This document shows, piece by piece, positions 25,832-34,065 of a stretch of DNA of 64,000 nucleotides. The notes below the pieces were generated by a model. It did not search any database. It saw nothing but the letters and a program-made list of their open reading frames with translations, and was not told the DNA's origin. Each line of letters starts with the position of its first letter. Within the stretch, counting starts at the first letter, position 1. The DNA lies in contig JAEWMX010000005.1 of the NCBI GenBank assembly GCA_023393065.1, positions 1-64,000 of the forward strand, read 5' to 3'. The position numbers were made by a program, and so were the translations under genes. The DNA comes from Bacillota bacterium (GTDB taxonomy: Bacteria; Bacillota_I; Bacilli_A; RFN20; CAG-826).

Positions 25832-26179
25832 GTGAAAAGGCAGTACCGATTACGCAAATCGGAAGACTTCCACCGCATTATTCACGCATCGCGTTTTGTT
25901 AAGAACCACCTCTTCGTAATTTATTATCAACCAAACGAATTAAACGCCGTCCGTGTCGGCATCTCAATTCCTAAAAGAATTGGCATCGCCGTCACGCGCA
26001 ACAAAATCAAGCGGCAAATCAAAGCCATTCTTCGAGAAGCCCTCGACGTCAGTAGATCAATCGACTATGTTATCGTGCCGAAGCACAATTATAATGGCGA
26101 TGAATTTAATAAATCACACGACGCGTTGAAGGATCTTCTTGAAAAGATCGGAGACCATAATTTTGAAAAAATCAACTAA
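25832..26179 (+). CDS. rnpA: Ribonuclease P protein component
   Basis: Protein subunit of RNase P, which removes the 5' leader of pre-tRNA. Its 115 residues include the conserved RNR region (GIAVTRNKIKRQIKA). It starts at GTG 25832, with AGGAGAGG about 5 nt before. Its last 17 bp overlap the start of yidC. Confidence 0.96.
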   Translation: MKRQYRLRKSEDFHRIIHASRFVKNHLFVIYYQPNELNAVRVGISIPKRIGIAVTRNKIKRQIKAILREALDVSRSIDYVIVPKHNYNGDEFNKSHDALKDLLEKIGDHNFEKIN

Positions 26180-27611
26180 GCGCATACTAACTTTTGGCGG
26201 TCTTTTTATGGCGGTTGTTCTCATCAGCGGTTGTACCGCGAGCTTTTGTTCAAACAATGACCGCGCCAACATTTTGTACACATATGAAAAAGGCGTATCC
26301 GTATATGAAGACAACGCCGTTGACGGGGCCGAGGTTTTTGCCGGCAACTCAATTCTTAAACGCCTTGTTCCGAAGTCAGATGACCAATATCAGAATAGCG
26401 CGTTGCTTCAAAGCGTCATTGTCGATGCGAAAGCCAACGCCATCAATGTTCCGACCGAAACTTATTTTGTCGCCATCGACCAAAAAGTTTTGGAGACGGC
26501 CCTTCTTTCTCAGTATGGTCTAAGCGTTGATTTTACAACGATTGATGCCGAACAAGCTAACCTCGCTTTAACTAGATTTGGTTATTTGAAATTTGCGGGT
26601 TCAGGCGAAGAAAACAATCTTTTTGAAACATGGGATGGATGGACCGCCGAACTTCGCGTCAGCCTTGGCGCTGAGCAAGTACCAAACCAAGACTTCACCA
26701 AACTTTATAAAGATAAACTCAATACCACCATTTCAACCTATCGGGCTTGTATCGCTGTAAACGATGGTAATTATGGAAAATACGGAAACGACGGAAACAC
26801 CGAAGCGTTTATCGAGGGCAAGAGCTGGGGCTATGCTTGGTCAAAAGGACCAATCGAAGGGTTGCTCGTCTACCCAGTTGCTTTCTTGGTTGATTATTTC
26901 TCTTTCTCGTTTGGCATGAATGGCTGGGGTCAAATCGGAGCTGTCGCCCTCGTTACACTTATCGTCAGGACATTAATTCTCTTGACGACAATTAAGTCGA
27001 CAATGGGTCAGCAGAAAATGCAGGCTTTACAGCCTGAGTTAGCGAAAATTCAAGCTAAATATCCAAACTCAAATACCAATCAAGCTGAAAAACAACGCCT
27101 CGCCCAAGAGCAGATGGCGCTTTATAAGAAAAATAAAATAAATCCCCTCGGGCAAATTCTTGTCCTCATCGTTCAGTTCCCGGTCTTTATTGCTGTTTGG
27201 GGTGCTATGACCGGCGCCGCCGTCCTTTCTTCTGACGCTGTTTTAGGTCTCAACCTAAGCGCTGGTTTAGGAACTTCTATTCTCGACATCGCTGGCTGGC
27301 CCAATGCCGCCGGTTGGTGGACCGCGGTCGTCTTGTTTATCTTGATGGGCGTCGCGCAATTTATATCGATGAAACTTCCGCAATGGATGCAAAAAGCGCG
27401 GACCAAGAATATCAAAAAACTTTCAAAAAATCCCGCTCAAGACAAACAATCAAAGCAAATGAAATGGTTTAGCAACATCATGTTGGTCATGATCATCGTG
27501 ATGGGCTTTAGTTTACCGGCCGCCATGGGCGTGTACTGGTTTATCGGTGCGATTATCTCCATCGTTCAAACCCTGATCATGCAGACGGTGATGGCGCGCA
27601 GTAAGAAATAA
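26163..27611 (+). CDS. yidC: Membrane protein insertase YidC, lipoprotein form with a large ectodomain
   Basis: Inserts membrane proteins alone or with SecYEG. A signal peptide with lipobox ISGC (Cys24) is followed by about 200 extracytoplasmic residues (25-225), then the five-helix YidC core beginning GLLVYPVAFLVDYF. The groove arginine is Arg269 (TLIVRTLIL), followed by the cytoplasmic coiled coil MQALQPELAKIQAKYP. With 482 residues it is far longer than the usual 260-330 of Bacillus YidC. The start is TTG 26163, with CGGAG 9 nt upstream, overlapping rnpA; an earlier TTG at 26139 lacks a good site. The basic C-terminus (MARSKK) fits ribosome contact. Confidence 0.95.
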   Translation: MKKSTKRILTFGGLFMAVVLISGCTASFCSNNDRANILYTYEKGVSVYEDNAVDGAEVFAGNSILKRLVPKSDDQYQNSALLQSVIVDAKANAINVPTETYFVAIDQKVLETALLSQYGLSVDFTTIDAEQANLALTRFGYLKFAGSGEENNLFETWDGWTAELRVSLGAEQVPNQDFTKLYKDKLNTTISTYRACIAVNDGNYGKYGNDGNTEAFIEGKSWGYAWSKGPIEGLLVYPVAFLVDYFSFSFGMNGWGQIGAVALVTLIVRTLILLTTIKSTMGQQKMQALQPELAKIQAKYPNSNTNQAEKQRLAQEQMALYKKNKINPLGQILVLIVQFPVFIAVWGAMTGAAVLSSDAVLGLNLSAGLGTSILDIAGWPNAAGWWTAVVLFILMGVAQFISMKLPQWMQKARTKNIKKLSKNPAQDKQSKQMKWFSNIMLVMIIVMGFSLPAAMGVYWFIGAIISIVQTLIMQTVMARSKK

Positions 27612-27622
27612 AGGAGTTTTCT

Positions 27623-28219
27623 ATGAAGAAATATCAAGCCAAAACAATTGATGAAGCCGTGGAAATGGCAGCGCAGGAACTAGGCGTTTTGCCTAGCGAA
27701 GTCAATTTCGCGGTCCAAGAGGAGAAAAAAGGCCTCTTCAAAAAAGTTACGATTGAAGTGTACGAATTAAGCGATGCTATCGAATTTGCCGAGGAGTATC
27801 TTAAGAACGTCACCTCGTCGCTGGGAATTGAATCCGAAACGACGACCGTCTTAAAAGACGACATTATACACATCTCGCTTAATTCCGACCACAACCCGAT
27901 TCTCATCGGTAAAAACGGAAAGACATTGCAGGCCCTCAACGAACTGGCGAGGCTCGCTGTCTCGTCTAAGTTTAAAAAGCGGTTTAGAATCCTTCTTGAT
28001 ATCAACGACTACAAAGACGGCAAATATTCCCGCGTTGCTTTCGCTGCCCGCAAGGCTGCTAAAGAAGTCCAAAAAACGAAGATGGATGCCACCCTCGAAC
28101 CGATGCCGGCAGATGAAAGAAGAGTCGTTCATAATGCCTTGGCTAATTTCTCGCACATTAAGACTGAGTCTTCCGGCGAGGGACACCATCGCGCCGTCGT
28201 CATTAAATACATCGATTAA
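27623..28219 (+). CDS. khpB: RNA-binding protein Jag/KhpB
   Basis: A 198-residue protein with an N-terminal Jag domain (1-50, KTIDEAVEMAAQELG), a KH-type domain (about 85-140, PILIGKNGKTLQALNEL) and an R3H domain (about 150-198, DERRVVHNALA). In Gram-positives KhpB with KhpA binds many RNAs and affects cell elongation. AAGGAG precedes ATG. It is the last gene of the rpmH operon before a terminator. Confidence 0.94.
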   Translation: MKKYQAKTIDEAVEMAAQELGVLPSEVNFAVQEEKKGLFKKVTIEVYELSDAIEFAEEYLKNVTSSLGIESETTTVLKDDIIHISLNSDHNPILIGKNGKTLQALNELARLAVSSKFKKRFRILLDINDYKDGKYSRVAFAARKAAKEVQKTKMDATLEPMPADERRVVHNALANFSHIKTESSGEGHHRAVVIKYID

Positions 28220-28221
28220 TT

Positions 28222-28243
28222 AAGAGCCTTATGGCTCTTTTTT
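28222..28243 (+). terminator. Terminator of the rpmH-rnpA-yidC-khpB operon
   Basis: AAGAGCC-TTAT-GGCTCTT with a run of T. mnmE starts 17 bp later, so some read-through is probably needed for it. Confidence 0.85.
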
Positions 28244-28259
28244 GCCATAAAGGAAAAAG

Positions 28260-29579
28260 ATGCACGAAACGATTGTCGCCCTTGCGACACCACCACTTAA
28301 ATCCGCACTAGCCGTCATCCGACTTTCCGGAGATGATTGTTTTGAAGTTGTCTCAAAGGTGTTCAGCCACGACTTAAGAAACATTAATAAAAGAAATGTC
28401 TATGTCGGTCACATTTTAAACAAAACCGAAATCATCGACGAAGTCGTTTTAATCGCTTATGTCAATCCCAAGTCCTACACGGGCGAAAATTCCGTCGAAA
28501 TAATCAGTCACGGATCGATGCTGATCGCTGATGAAATCATCGAACTCTTAATTTCCGCGGGTGCTCGTCTCGCCTTTAATGGCGAGTTTTCATCCCGCGC
28601 CTATCTCAACGGAAAAATTGATTTGATACAAGCCGAAGCCATCGACGATTTAATTAACGCTAAAACCCATGAGGCCAAGCAAATATCCTTGTATTCGCTA
28701 AAAGGGGAGACGAGCAAACTCGTCGCGCCGATTAAAAAGGAAATCGCCGATTTATTAAGCCAGATTGAAGTCAATATCGATTTCCCCGAATACGAAGACA
28801 TTGAAGAAGTCAGTCGCTCGCAAGTCATCGCTGTCGCCGAGAAGATTATCGCAGATGTCACAAAACTAATTCACGACGGAAGGCAAGGACAAATCGTTAA
28901 AGATGGTATTAAAGTCGCCATCATTGGTAAACCAAACGTTGGCAAATCATCGCTATTAAATGCGATGATAGGTCAAGAAAAAGCAATCGTGACCAATATT
29001 CCAGGGACGACGCGAGACATCGTTGAAGGCGAGATCAATTTAAAGGGAATCACCTTGCACATCCTCGACACCGCCGGCATTCGCGAAGGCGATAACGAGA
29101 TTGAAGCCATCGGCATTAAAAAAGCCAAGAGAGCCACGGAAGAAGCTGATTTGGTGATACTCGTTCGCGACGCGAGCGAACAGGACGACGAATCGTTCCT
29201 CACCCTTGTTAAAAACAAGAAACACATAATCGTGTATAACAAAAGCGATATTGCCAAGAACAAAAATGCTAACAATTTATACATTTCGGCTTTAAATAAA
29301 GATATTGATCCGCTCCTTAAAAAAATCGCCGAGACGCTTTCGATCAGCCGCGAAGTTTTTGAACAACCAAGTTTAAATAACGCTCGCCAACTCGGGCTTC
29401 TAGGCTCGATTTGCGAGAATTTGCAACAAGCGGTCGAAGACGCCAAAAATGATCAACCCATCGATTTGGTCAGCGTTAGTCTTCTTAGCGCCTATAACGC
29501 CACCCTGGAAATTCTTGGAGAAGGGAACAAAAACGACATCAGCGAGGAAATCTTTTCGCGCTTCTGCGTCGGTAAATAA
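28260..29579 (+). CDS. mnmE: tRNA modification GTPase MnmE
   Basis: With MnmG it installs the carboxymethylaminomethyl group at U34 of certain tRNAs. The folate-binding N-terminal domain (ETIVALATPPLKSALAVIRLSG) is followed by the G domain with P-loop GKPNVGKSS (about 222-230), DTAG and NKSD, and then the essential C-terminal FCVGK. It has 439 residues. MnmG, usually next door, does not follow; tatD starts 2 bp downstream instead. Confidence 0.97.
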   Translation: MHETIVALATPPLKSALAVIRLSGDDCFEVVSKVFSHDLRNINKRNVYVGHILNKTEIIDEVVLIAYVNPKSYTGENSVEIISHGSMLIADEIIELLISAGARLAFNGEFSSRAYLNGKIDLIQAEAIDDLINAKTHEAKQISLYSLKGETSKLVAPIKKEIADLLSQIEVNIDFPEYEDIEEVSRSQVIAVAEKIIADVTKLIHDGRQGQIVKDGIKVAIIGKPNVGKSSLLNAMIGQEKAIVTNIPGTTRDIVEGEINLKGITLHILDTAGIREGDNEIEAIGIKKAKRATEEADLVILVRDASEQDDESFLTLVKNKKHIIVYNKSDIAKNKNANNLYISALNKDIDPLLKKIAETLSISREVFEQPSLNNARQLGLLGSICENLQQAVEDAKNDQPIDLVSVSLLSAYNATLEILGEGNKNDISEEIFSRFCVGK

Positions 29580-29581
29580 AC

Positions 29582-30352
29582 ATGATTGATTCACACTGCC
29601 ACCTCAACCACAATTCTTTTTACTCAAACCCCAAAAAATACATTGATGAAGCTATGTCTAAGGGCGTTGAGGCTTTTCTTGTCATCGGCTACGATTTGGA
29701 TTCTTCAAAGCGCGCTTTTGAGCTCGCAAAGCGCTTTGAAAACATCTATGCAGCGGTTGGCATCCATCCGACGGATATCAAAAAACGCGGGCCCAACGAT
29801 TTAAAAGAAATCGAAGATATGCTTACTCACCCGAAAGTCATCGGTTATGGTGAAATCGGCCTCGATTACTACTGGGATAAAGACGAAAAAACGCAAAAAG
29901 AGCAAAAACTCTACTTTATCGAGCAAATAAAAACCGCTAACAAATATCATAAGCCGATTATCGTCCATAACCGTGATGCGGCATATGACACCTATAAAAT
30001 ATTAACTGATAACACTCCCCTGTACGGAGGCATCATGCACTGCTATTCAGGCAGCGCCGAAATGGTATCTAACTACACGAACCTCGGATTGTATATTTCC
30101 CTTGGTGGACCAGTGACTTTTCTTAACGCCAAGACGCCTAAGGAAGTTGCAAAAATAACACCCCTAAACTATCTGCTAATCGAGACCGACTCCCCCTATC
30201 TTGCCCCACATCCGCTACGCGGGCAGCCAAATAACCCAGGGAATTTACCACTAATATTAAACGAGATCGCCCATCTTAGAAATGTCGATGCGCAGACAAT
30301 TGATGAGGCGACGACCTCCAACTTTAAACGCCTTTTCCAATTAGAAAAATGA
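29582..30352 (+). CDS. tatD: TatD family metal-dependent DNase
   Basis: TIM-barrel hydrolase of 256 residues implicated in DNA repair and RNA quality control. It begins with the metal motif IDSHCHLNH. GEIGLDYYW, IVHNRDA, MHCYSGS and the terminal ETDSPYLAPHPLRG follow. It starts 2 bp after mnmE with no clear ribosome site, suggesting coupling, and its TGA stop overlaps rnmV by ATGA. The run tatD-rnmV-rsmA-ispE is conserved in Bacilli. Confidence 0.95.
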   Translation: MIDSHCHLNHNSFYSNPKKYIDEAMSKGVEAFLVIGYDLDSSKRAFELAKRFENIYAAVGIHPTDIKKRGPNDLKEIEDMLTHPKVIGYGEIGLDYYWDKDEKTQKEQKLYFIEQIKTANKYHKPIIVHNRDAAYDTYKILTDNTPLYGGIMHCYSGSAEMVSNYTNLGLYISLGGPVTFLNAKTPKEVAKITPLNYLLIETDSPYLAPHPLRGQPNNPGNLPLILNEIAHLRNVDAQTIDEATTSNFKRLFQLEK

Positions 30353-30894
30353 AAAAAACCAAAATCAACGCTATCATCGTCGTCGAAGGGGTAACCGATG
30401 TTGCCTTTCTGACATCATTTATCGATGCTGAATTAGTATCGACAAACGGCTCAGATGTCCCGGTCTCGACAATTGCATATTTGAAAGAGCAAAGTAAAAT
30501 AAAACCGATTGTCGTGCTTACCGATCCCGATTCACCGGGGCAAAAAATACGGGCTAAGCTCGATGAACACATCGTCAATCTAAGGCACTGCTTTATCGAT
30601 AAAAAAAACGCAGTAAGAGATGGCAAAGTCGGCGTCGCCGAGGCTAGTAAGCACGCTGTTTTGAAAGCCCTCGAACACCAATTGGTTTTTGACGCGTGCT
30701 GTCAAGGGTCGATCAGGCAGATTGACCTGTTCAATTTAGGTCTTGTCGGAACCTCGAAGTCACATCAAAAACGGATGGCGATCGCCGACCGTTTTCATAT
30801 GGGATATGCAAACGGTAAGCAATTTTTAAAAAGAGCTAACTCCCTCAATTTAACCTATCAAGAACTCGAGGACGCAATGCATGAAATTCGTTAG
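30349..30894 (+). CDS. rnmV: Ribonuclease M5
   Basis: Matures 5S rRNA by cutting precursor stems. Its 181 residues carry a TOPRIM domain with VVEGVTDVAFL and VVLTDPDSPGQKIR. Its C-terminal half contains the family stretch LGLVGTSKSHQKR. It overlaps tatD by 4 bp and rsmA by 14 bp, so the genes are tightly coupled. Confidence 0.93.
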   Translation: MKKTKINAIIVVEGVTDVAFLTSFIDAELVSTNGSDVPVSTIAYLKEQSKIKPIVVLTDPDSPGQKIRAKLDEHIVNLRHCFIDKKNAVRDGKVGVAEASKHAVLKALEHQLVFDACCQGSIRQIDLFNLGLVGTSKSHQKRMAIADRFHMGYANGKQFLKRANSLNLTYQELEDAMHEIR

Positions 30895-31696
30895 TCAACA
30901 ATCATTTTTTGATTATATCAAAACCTTGAGATATTTAGCCTCGAAGGATCTTGGCCAAAACTTTTTAATCAACGAGATTTTTGCGGCCAAAATCGTAAAA
31001 AGCATCAACCCAAATAACGGTGAACAAATCCTAGAAATAGGATCGGGTTTTGGCTCCCTTTCGTACTTTCTTGTAAGATATAGGGCTGCGATTACACTTC
31101 TTGATGTCGACCCCAAAATCATTGCTTTCTTAAGTGAGCAATTCGGCGAGATGTCCAATGTCAAAATCGTCCAAGAAAGCATTCTCAAACACGACCTCTC
31201 GATCTACGATAAAATCATCGGCAATCTCCCTTACTACATAACGAGCGAGACCATTGAATACTGCCTGCTAAATTCTTATCGTGTGAAAAGTATGGTTTTC
31301 ATGATTCAAAAAGAAGTCCTTTCCCGCCTGATTTCCCAACCCAAACAAGATGGTTACGGCCCTCTGGCTATTCTCGTTTCCTTTCTTGGCGAGGCAAAGC
31401 GCGTTTTTAATGTCGGCCGGAGCAATTTTGTCCCCGCCCCCAAAGTCGACTCGGTAGTGGTGGAAATCAATATGAAACAAGATATTGATCATGAGACCGC
31501 TCGGCAATTGCACAAAATTACCAACAGCCTTTTTCATCATCGCCGCAAAACGATACGCAATAACTTAACGCTCTATTTAAAAAGCAGCGAAAAAGCCGAT
31601 AGGCTAATAGCCGAGCTCGGAGTTGACGGCTCCAAAAGACCGGAAGAACTCGATTTGTCGTTTTATTTAAGACTGATAAAACAATTGAAGTTTTAA
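30881..31696 (+). CDS. rsmA: 16S rRNA dimethyladenosine transferase
   Basis: Methylates A1518 and A1519 of 16S rRNA using SAM, a late step of 30S assembly (KsgA). Its 271 residues show SKDLGQNFL, the SAM motif LEIGSGFGSLS and the adenine-binding GNLPYYITS. The C-terminal helical domain contains HHRRKTIRNNL. The start overlaps rnmV; a ribosome site GAGGA lies inside that gene. Confidence 0.96.
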   Translation: MKFVSQQSFFDYIKTLRYLASKDLGQNFLINEIFAAKIVKSINPNNGEQILEIGSGFGSLSYFLVRYRAAITLLDVDPKIIAFLSEQFGEMSNVKIVQESILKHDLSIYDKIIGNLPYYITSETIEYCLLNSYRVKSMVFMIQKEVLSRLISQPKQDGYGPLAILVSFLGEAKRVFNVGRSNFVPAPKVDSVVVEINMKQDIDHETARQLHKITNSLFHHRRKTIRNNLTLYLKSSEKADRLIAELGVDGSKRPEELDLSFYLRLIKQLKF

Positions 31697-31738
31697 TACT
31701 TCAAAGATACAATGAATATCGCCAAAAGGAAGCCCTCG

Positions 31739-32593
31739 ATGTATATCAAAGCGCATGCCAAAATCAACATTGCTCTCAATGTTCTAGGTAAGGACGACAA
31801 GGGTTATCATCAACTCGATATGGTGAACCTTCCGCTCGAGCTCCACGATTCGATTGAGATTGCTGTTTTGCCAAATTCTACCGACTCTTTCATCACTTGT
31901 GACGACATAGAAGTTGAAGACACTAAATACAACTTAATTACTATTGCGATTGCCAAGGCGCGCGAAAAATACAAATTTAAGCAACAATTTACGGTTCATG
32001 TCTATAAGGAAATTCCTATTTCGGCCGGTTTGGCTGGAGGAAGCGCGAACGCCGCCGCCGTTTTAAACGCCCTTTTCCAATTATTGAAAATACATCCAAC
32101 CTACGAAGAAAAAATTGAACTCGCCAAATCGATAGGCGCGGATGTCCCTTACTGCCTTTTCAACATACCGGCTCGCGTTCGCGGAATCGGGGAAATTATT
32201 GAACCGATTAAAATCAAAAAAGTTTACCAAGTCTTAATTGTCAAACCCTTAAAAGGACTATCGACTAAAAATGTATTTGATCGCGCCGATATCATGGAGT
32301 TAGAAAATGGAGATAATGATAATGTCATCGCGGCGTTAGCAAAAGGCGACGACGAGTTGCTGGCAAAATCGGTGCATAATGCCCTCGAAAAGCCGTCTTT
32401 TTCGATGTTGCCAGAAATCGAAAAAATCAAAAAATCGCTATTGCAAGAAGGGCTGAAGACAGTCTTAATGAGCGGTTCCGGGAGCTCGGTTATCGCTCTT
32501 GATGACGATGCTAAAAAGCTGGCAAAATTAGAGAAAAAGTATGCAAAAATGGGTTATGATACGCGATTAACCCGCACTTTAAGGAGCAGATAA
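31739..32593 (+). CDS. ispE: 4-diphosphocytidyl-2-C-methyl-D-erythritol kinase
   Basis: GHMP-family kinase of the MEP isoprenoid pathway. The ATP motif is PISAGLAGGSANAAAVL, and the N-terminus AHAKINIALNVLG and the C-terminal MSGSGSS are typical. It has 284 residues. ATG 31739 is preferred because AAAAGGA lies 8 nt upstream; the frame opens nine codons earlier at 31712, without a site. Its presence indicates that polyprenyl precursors come from MEP, which fits the polyprenyl-phosphate recycling pair at 43 kb. Confidence 0.95.
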   Translation: MYIKAHAKINIALNVLGKDDKGYHQLDMVNLPLELHDSIEIAVLPNSTDSFITCDDIEVEDTKYNLITIAIAKAREKYKFKQQFTVHVYKEIPISAGLAGGSANAAAVLNALFQLLKIHPTYEEKIELAKSIGADVPYCLFNIPARVRGIGEIIEPIKIKKVYQVLIVKPLKGLSTKNVFDRADIMELENGDNDNVIAALAKGDDELLAKSVHNALEKPSFSMLPEIEKIKKSLLQEGLKTVLMSGSGSSVIALDDDAKKLAKLEKKYAKMGYDTRLTRTLRSR

Positions 32594-32594
32594 T

Positions 32595-34004
32595 ATGAAA
32601 ACATTCGCGATTATTCTAGCAGCCGGTAAAGGTACGAGGATGAAGTCTCTTCTCGAAGACAAATCAAAAGTGAGCTATCCCATTCTCGGCGTGCCTCTTG
32701 TCAAGCACGTGCTTAATGCCCTTCGCCCGCTTTCAATCGAGCGCAAAGTGACGATTGTCGGTTTCGGCGGACCAGCAACTGAGGAAATTGTTCGCGATGA
32801 ATCCGAAATCGTCTATCAACTTGAACAAAAAGGTACGGGACACGCCATCATGCAAGTCGCACCGCTTCTTGCCGGCCAAGAAGGAACGGCATTGATCGTC
32901 TGCGGCGACACCCCTTTATTAAAAACATCAACGCTGCAAAAACTTATCGATCAGCACAACAAAGAGAAGAATAAACTTACCGTCTTATCCGCAATCGTTC
33001 CTCAGCCTCGCGGTTATGGGCGTATTATTCGCGCAAGCGATGGTAGCGTCTTAGAAATAGTCGAGCAAGCCGACGTAAACGAGCAGCAAAACGCCATCGA
33101 TGAAGTGAACGCCGGAGTCTATGTCTTTGACAACATGTTGCTGTTCGAATATTTAAATAATCTGAAACCAAATAACGCTCAAGGCGAATACTATCTCACA
33201 GATCTTATCAAGATGTTTAAAAATAACGGCTTGAAAATCGGCGCGTCCATCGCCGCTGATTATCAAGAGATGCTCGGTATCAACGACCGCCGTCAACTCG
33301 AAGAAGCGGCTACCATCATGAGGCGTGAGATCAATGAACGTCACATGCTTGCCGGTGTCACCATCGAAGATTCGTCATCGACTTTTATCGGACCAGATGT
33401 CACAATCGGACCCGACACTATCATTCGCCCAGGAACCCATATCTTAGGCCAAACGACGATTGGCAAACAAAATGTCATCGGACCATCCACTTATCTCGAT
33501 AATGTAATTATCGGTGATGACAATCATGTCATTTTCTCGCATGTTGTCGATTCGAGTATCGGAAATGCGAACGAAGTGGGACCCTATGCTCGCATTCGCG
33601 GCCACTCAGTTATCGGCACTCATACCCGCGTTGGCAATTTCGTTGAATTCAAAGCATGTATTCTCCATGATGGGGCGAAAGCTGCTCACTTATCTTATTT
33701 AGGCGATGTCGATGTCGGTGAAAAGGCAAACATCGGCTGTGGCACTATCGTCGCTAACTATGACGGCTACAACAAAACCAAAACATTCATCGGTAAAGAC
33801 GTTTTTGTCGGCTCAGGCAGCACCATTATTTCACCGGTCGTCCTCGAAGACAATTCGTTCATCGCTGCTGGCTCGACCATTAATCGCAGCGTGCCCAAAG
33901 ATGACATGGCTATCGCTCGCGCTCGGCAAGAAAACAAACCAGGCTACGGCGTTGTCGTAAGAGAAAGAGCCTTGCAAAAGAAGTTGGCCAATCAAAAGAA
34001 ATAG
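32595..34004 (+). CDS. glmU: Bifunctional UDP-N-acetylglucosamine synthesis enzyme
   Basis: The N-terminal pyrophosphorylase (about 1-230, ILAAGKGTRMKS, CGDTPLL) and the C-terminal left-handed beta-helix acetyltransferase (about 250-455, hexapeptide repeats such as VTIGPDTIIRPGT, GCGTIVANYDG) make UDP-GlcNAc from GlcN-1-P. It has 469 residues. AAGGAG precedes ATG, 2 bp after ispE. UDP-GlcNAc is needed for wall or glycopolymer synthesis. Confidence 0.97.
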   Translation: MKTFAIILAAGKGTRMKSLLEDKSKVSYPILGVPLVKHVLNALRPLSIERKVTIVGFGGPATEEIVRDESEIVYQLEQKGTGHAIMQVAPLLAGQEGTALIVCGDTPLLKTSTLQKLIDQHNKEKNKLTVLSAIVPQPRGYGRIIRASDGSVLEIVEQADVNEQQNAIDEVNAGVYVFDNMLLFEYLNNLKPNNAQGEYYLTDLIKMFKNNGLKIGASIAADYQEMLGINDRRQLEEAATIMRREINERHMLAGVTIEDSSSTFIGPDVTIGPDTIIRPGTHILGQTTIGKQNVIGPSTYLDNVIIGDDNHVIFSHVVDSSIGNANEVGPYARIRGHSVIGTHTRVGNFVEFKACILHDGAKAAHLSYLGDVDVGEKANIGCGTIVANYDGYNKTKTFIGKDVFVGSGSTIISPVVLEDNSFIAAGSTINRSVPKDDMAIARARQENKPGYGVVVRERALQKKLANQKK

Positions 34005-34012
34005 CAGATGTA

Positions 34013-34046
34013 AAAAACGCCAATCACAATGTGAAATGGCGTTTTT
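34013..34046. terminator. Bidirectional terminator between glmU and ppdK
   Basis: AAAAACGCCA and TGGCGTTTTT pair around a 14-nt loop, giving T5 on the plus strand and a T-rich tail on the minus strand. It separates two convergent genes. Confidence 0.8.
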
Positions 34047-34065
34047 ATTTGCTTTGAACTAAGAG

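Noticed and set aside
28973..29446. Antisense open frame over mnmE
   Set aside because: Low-complexity Ser/Leu shadow of a conserved gene.
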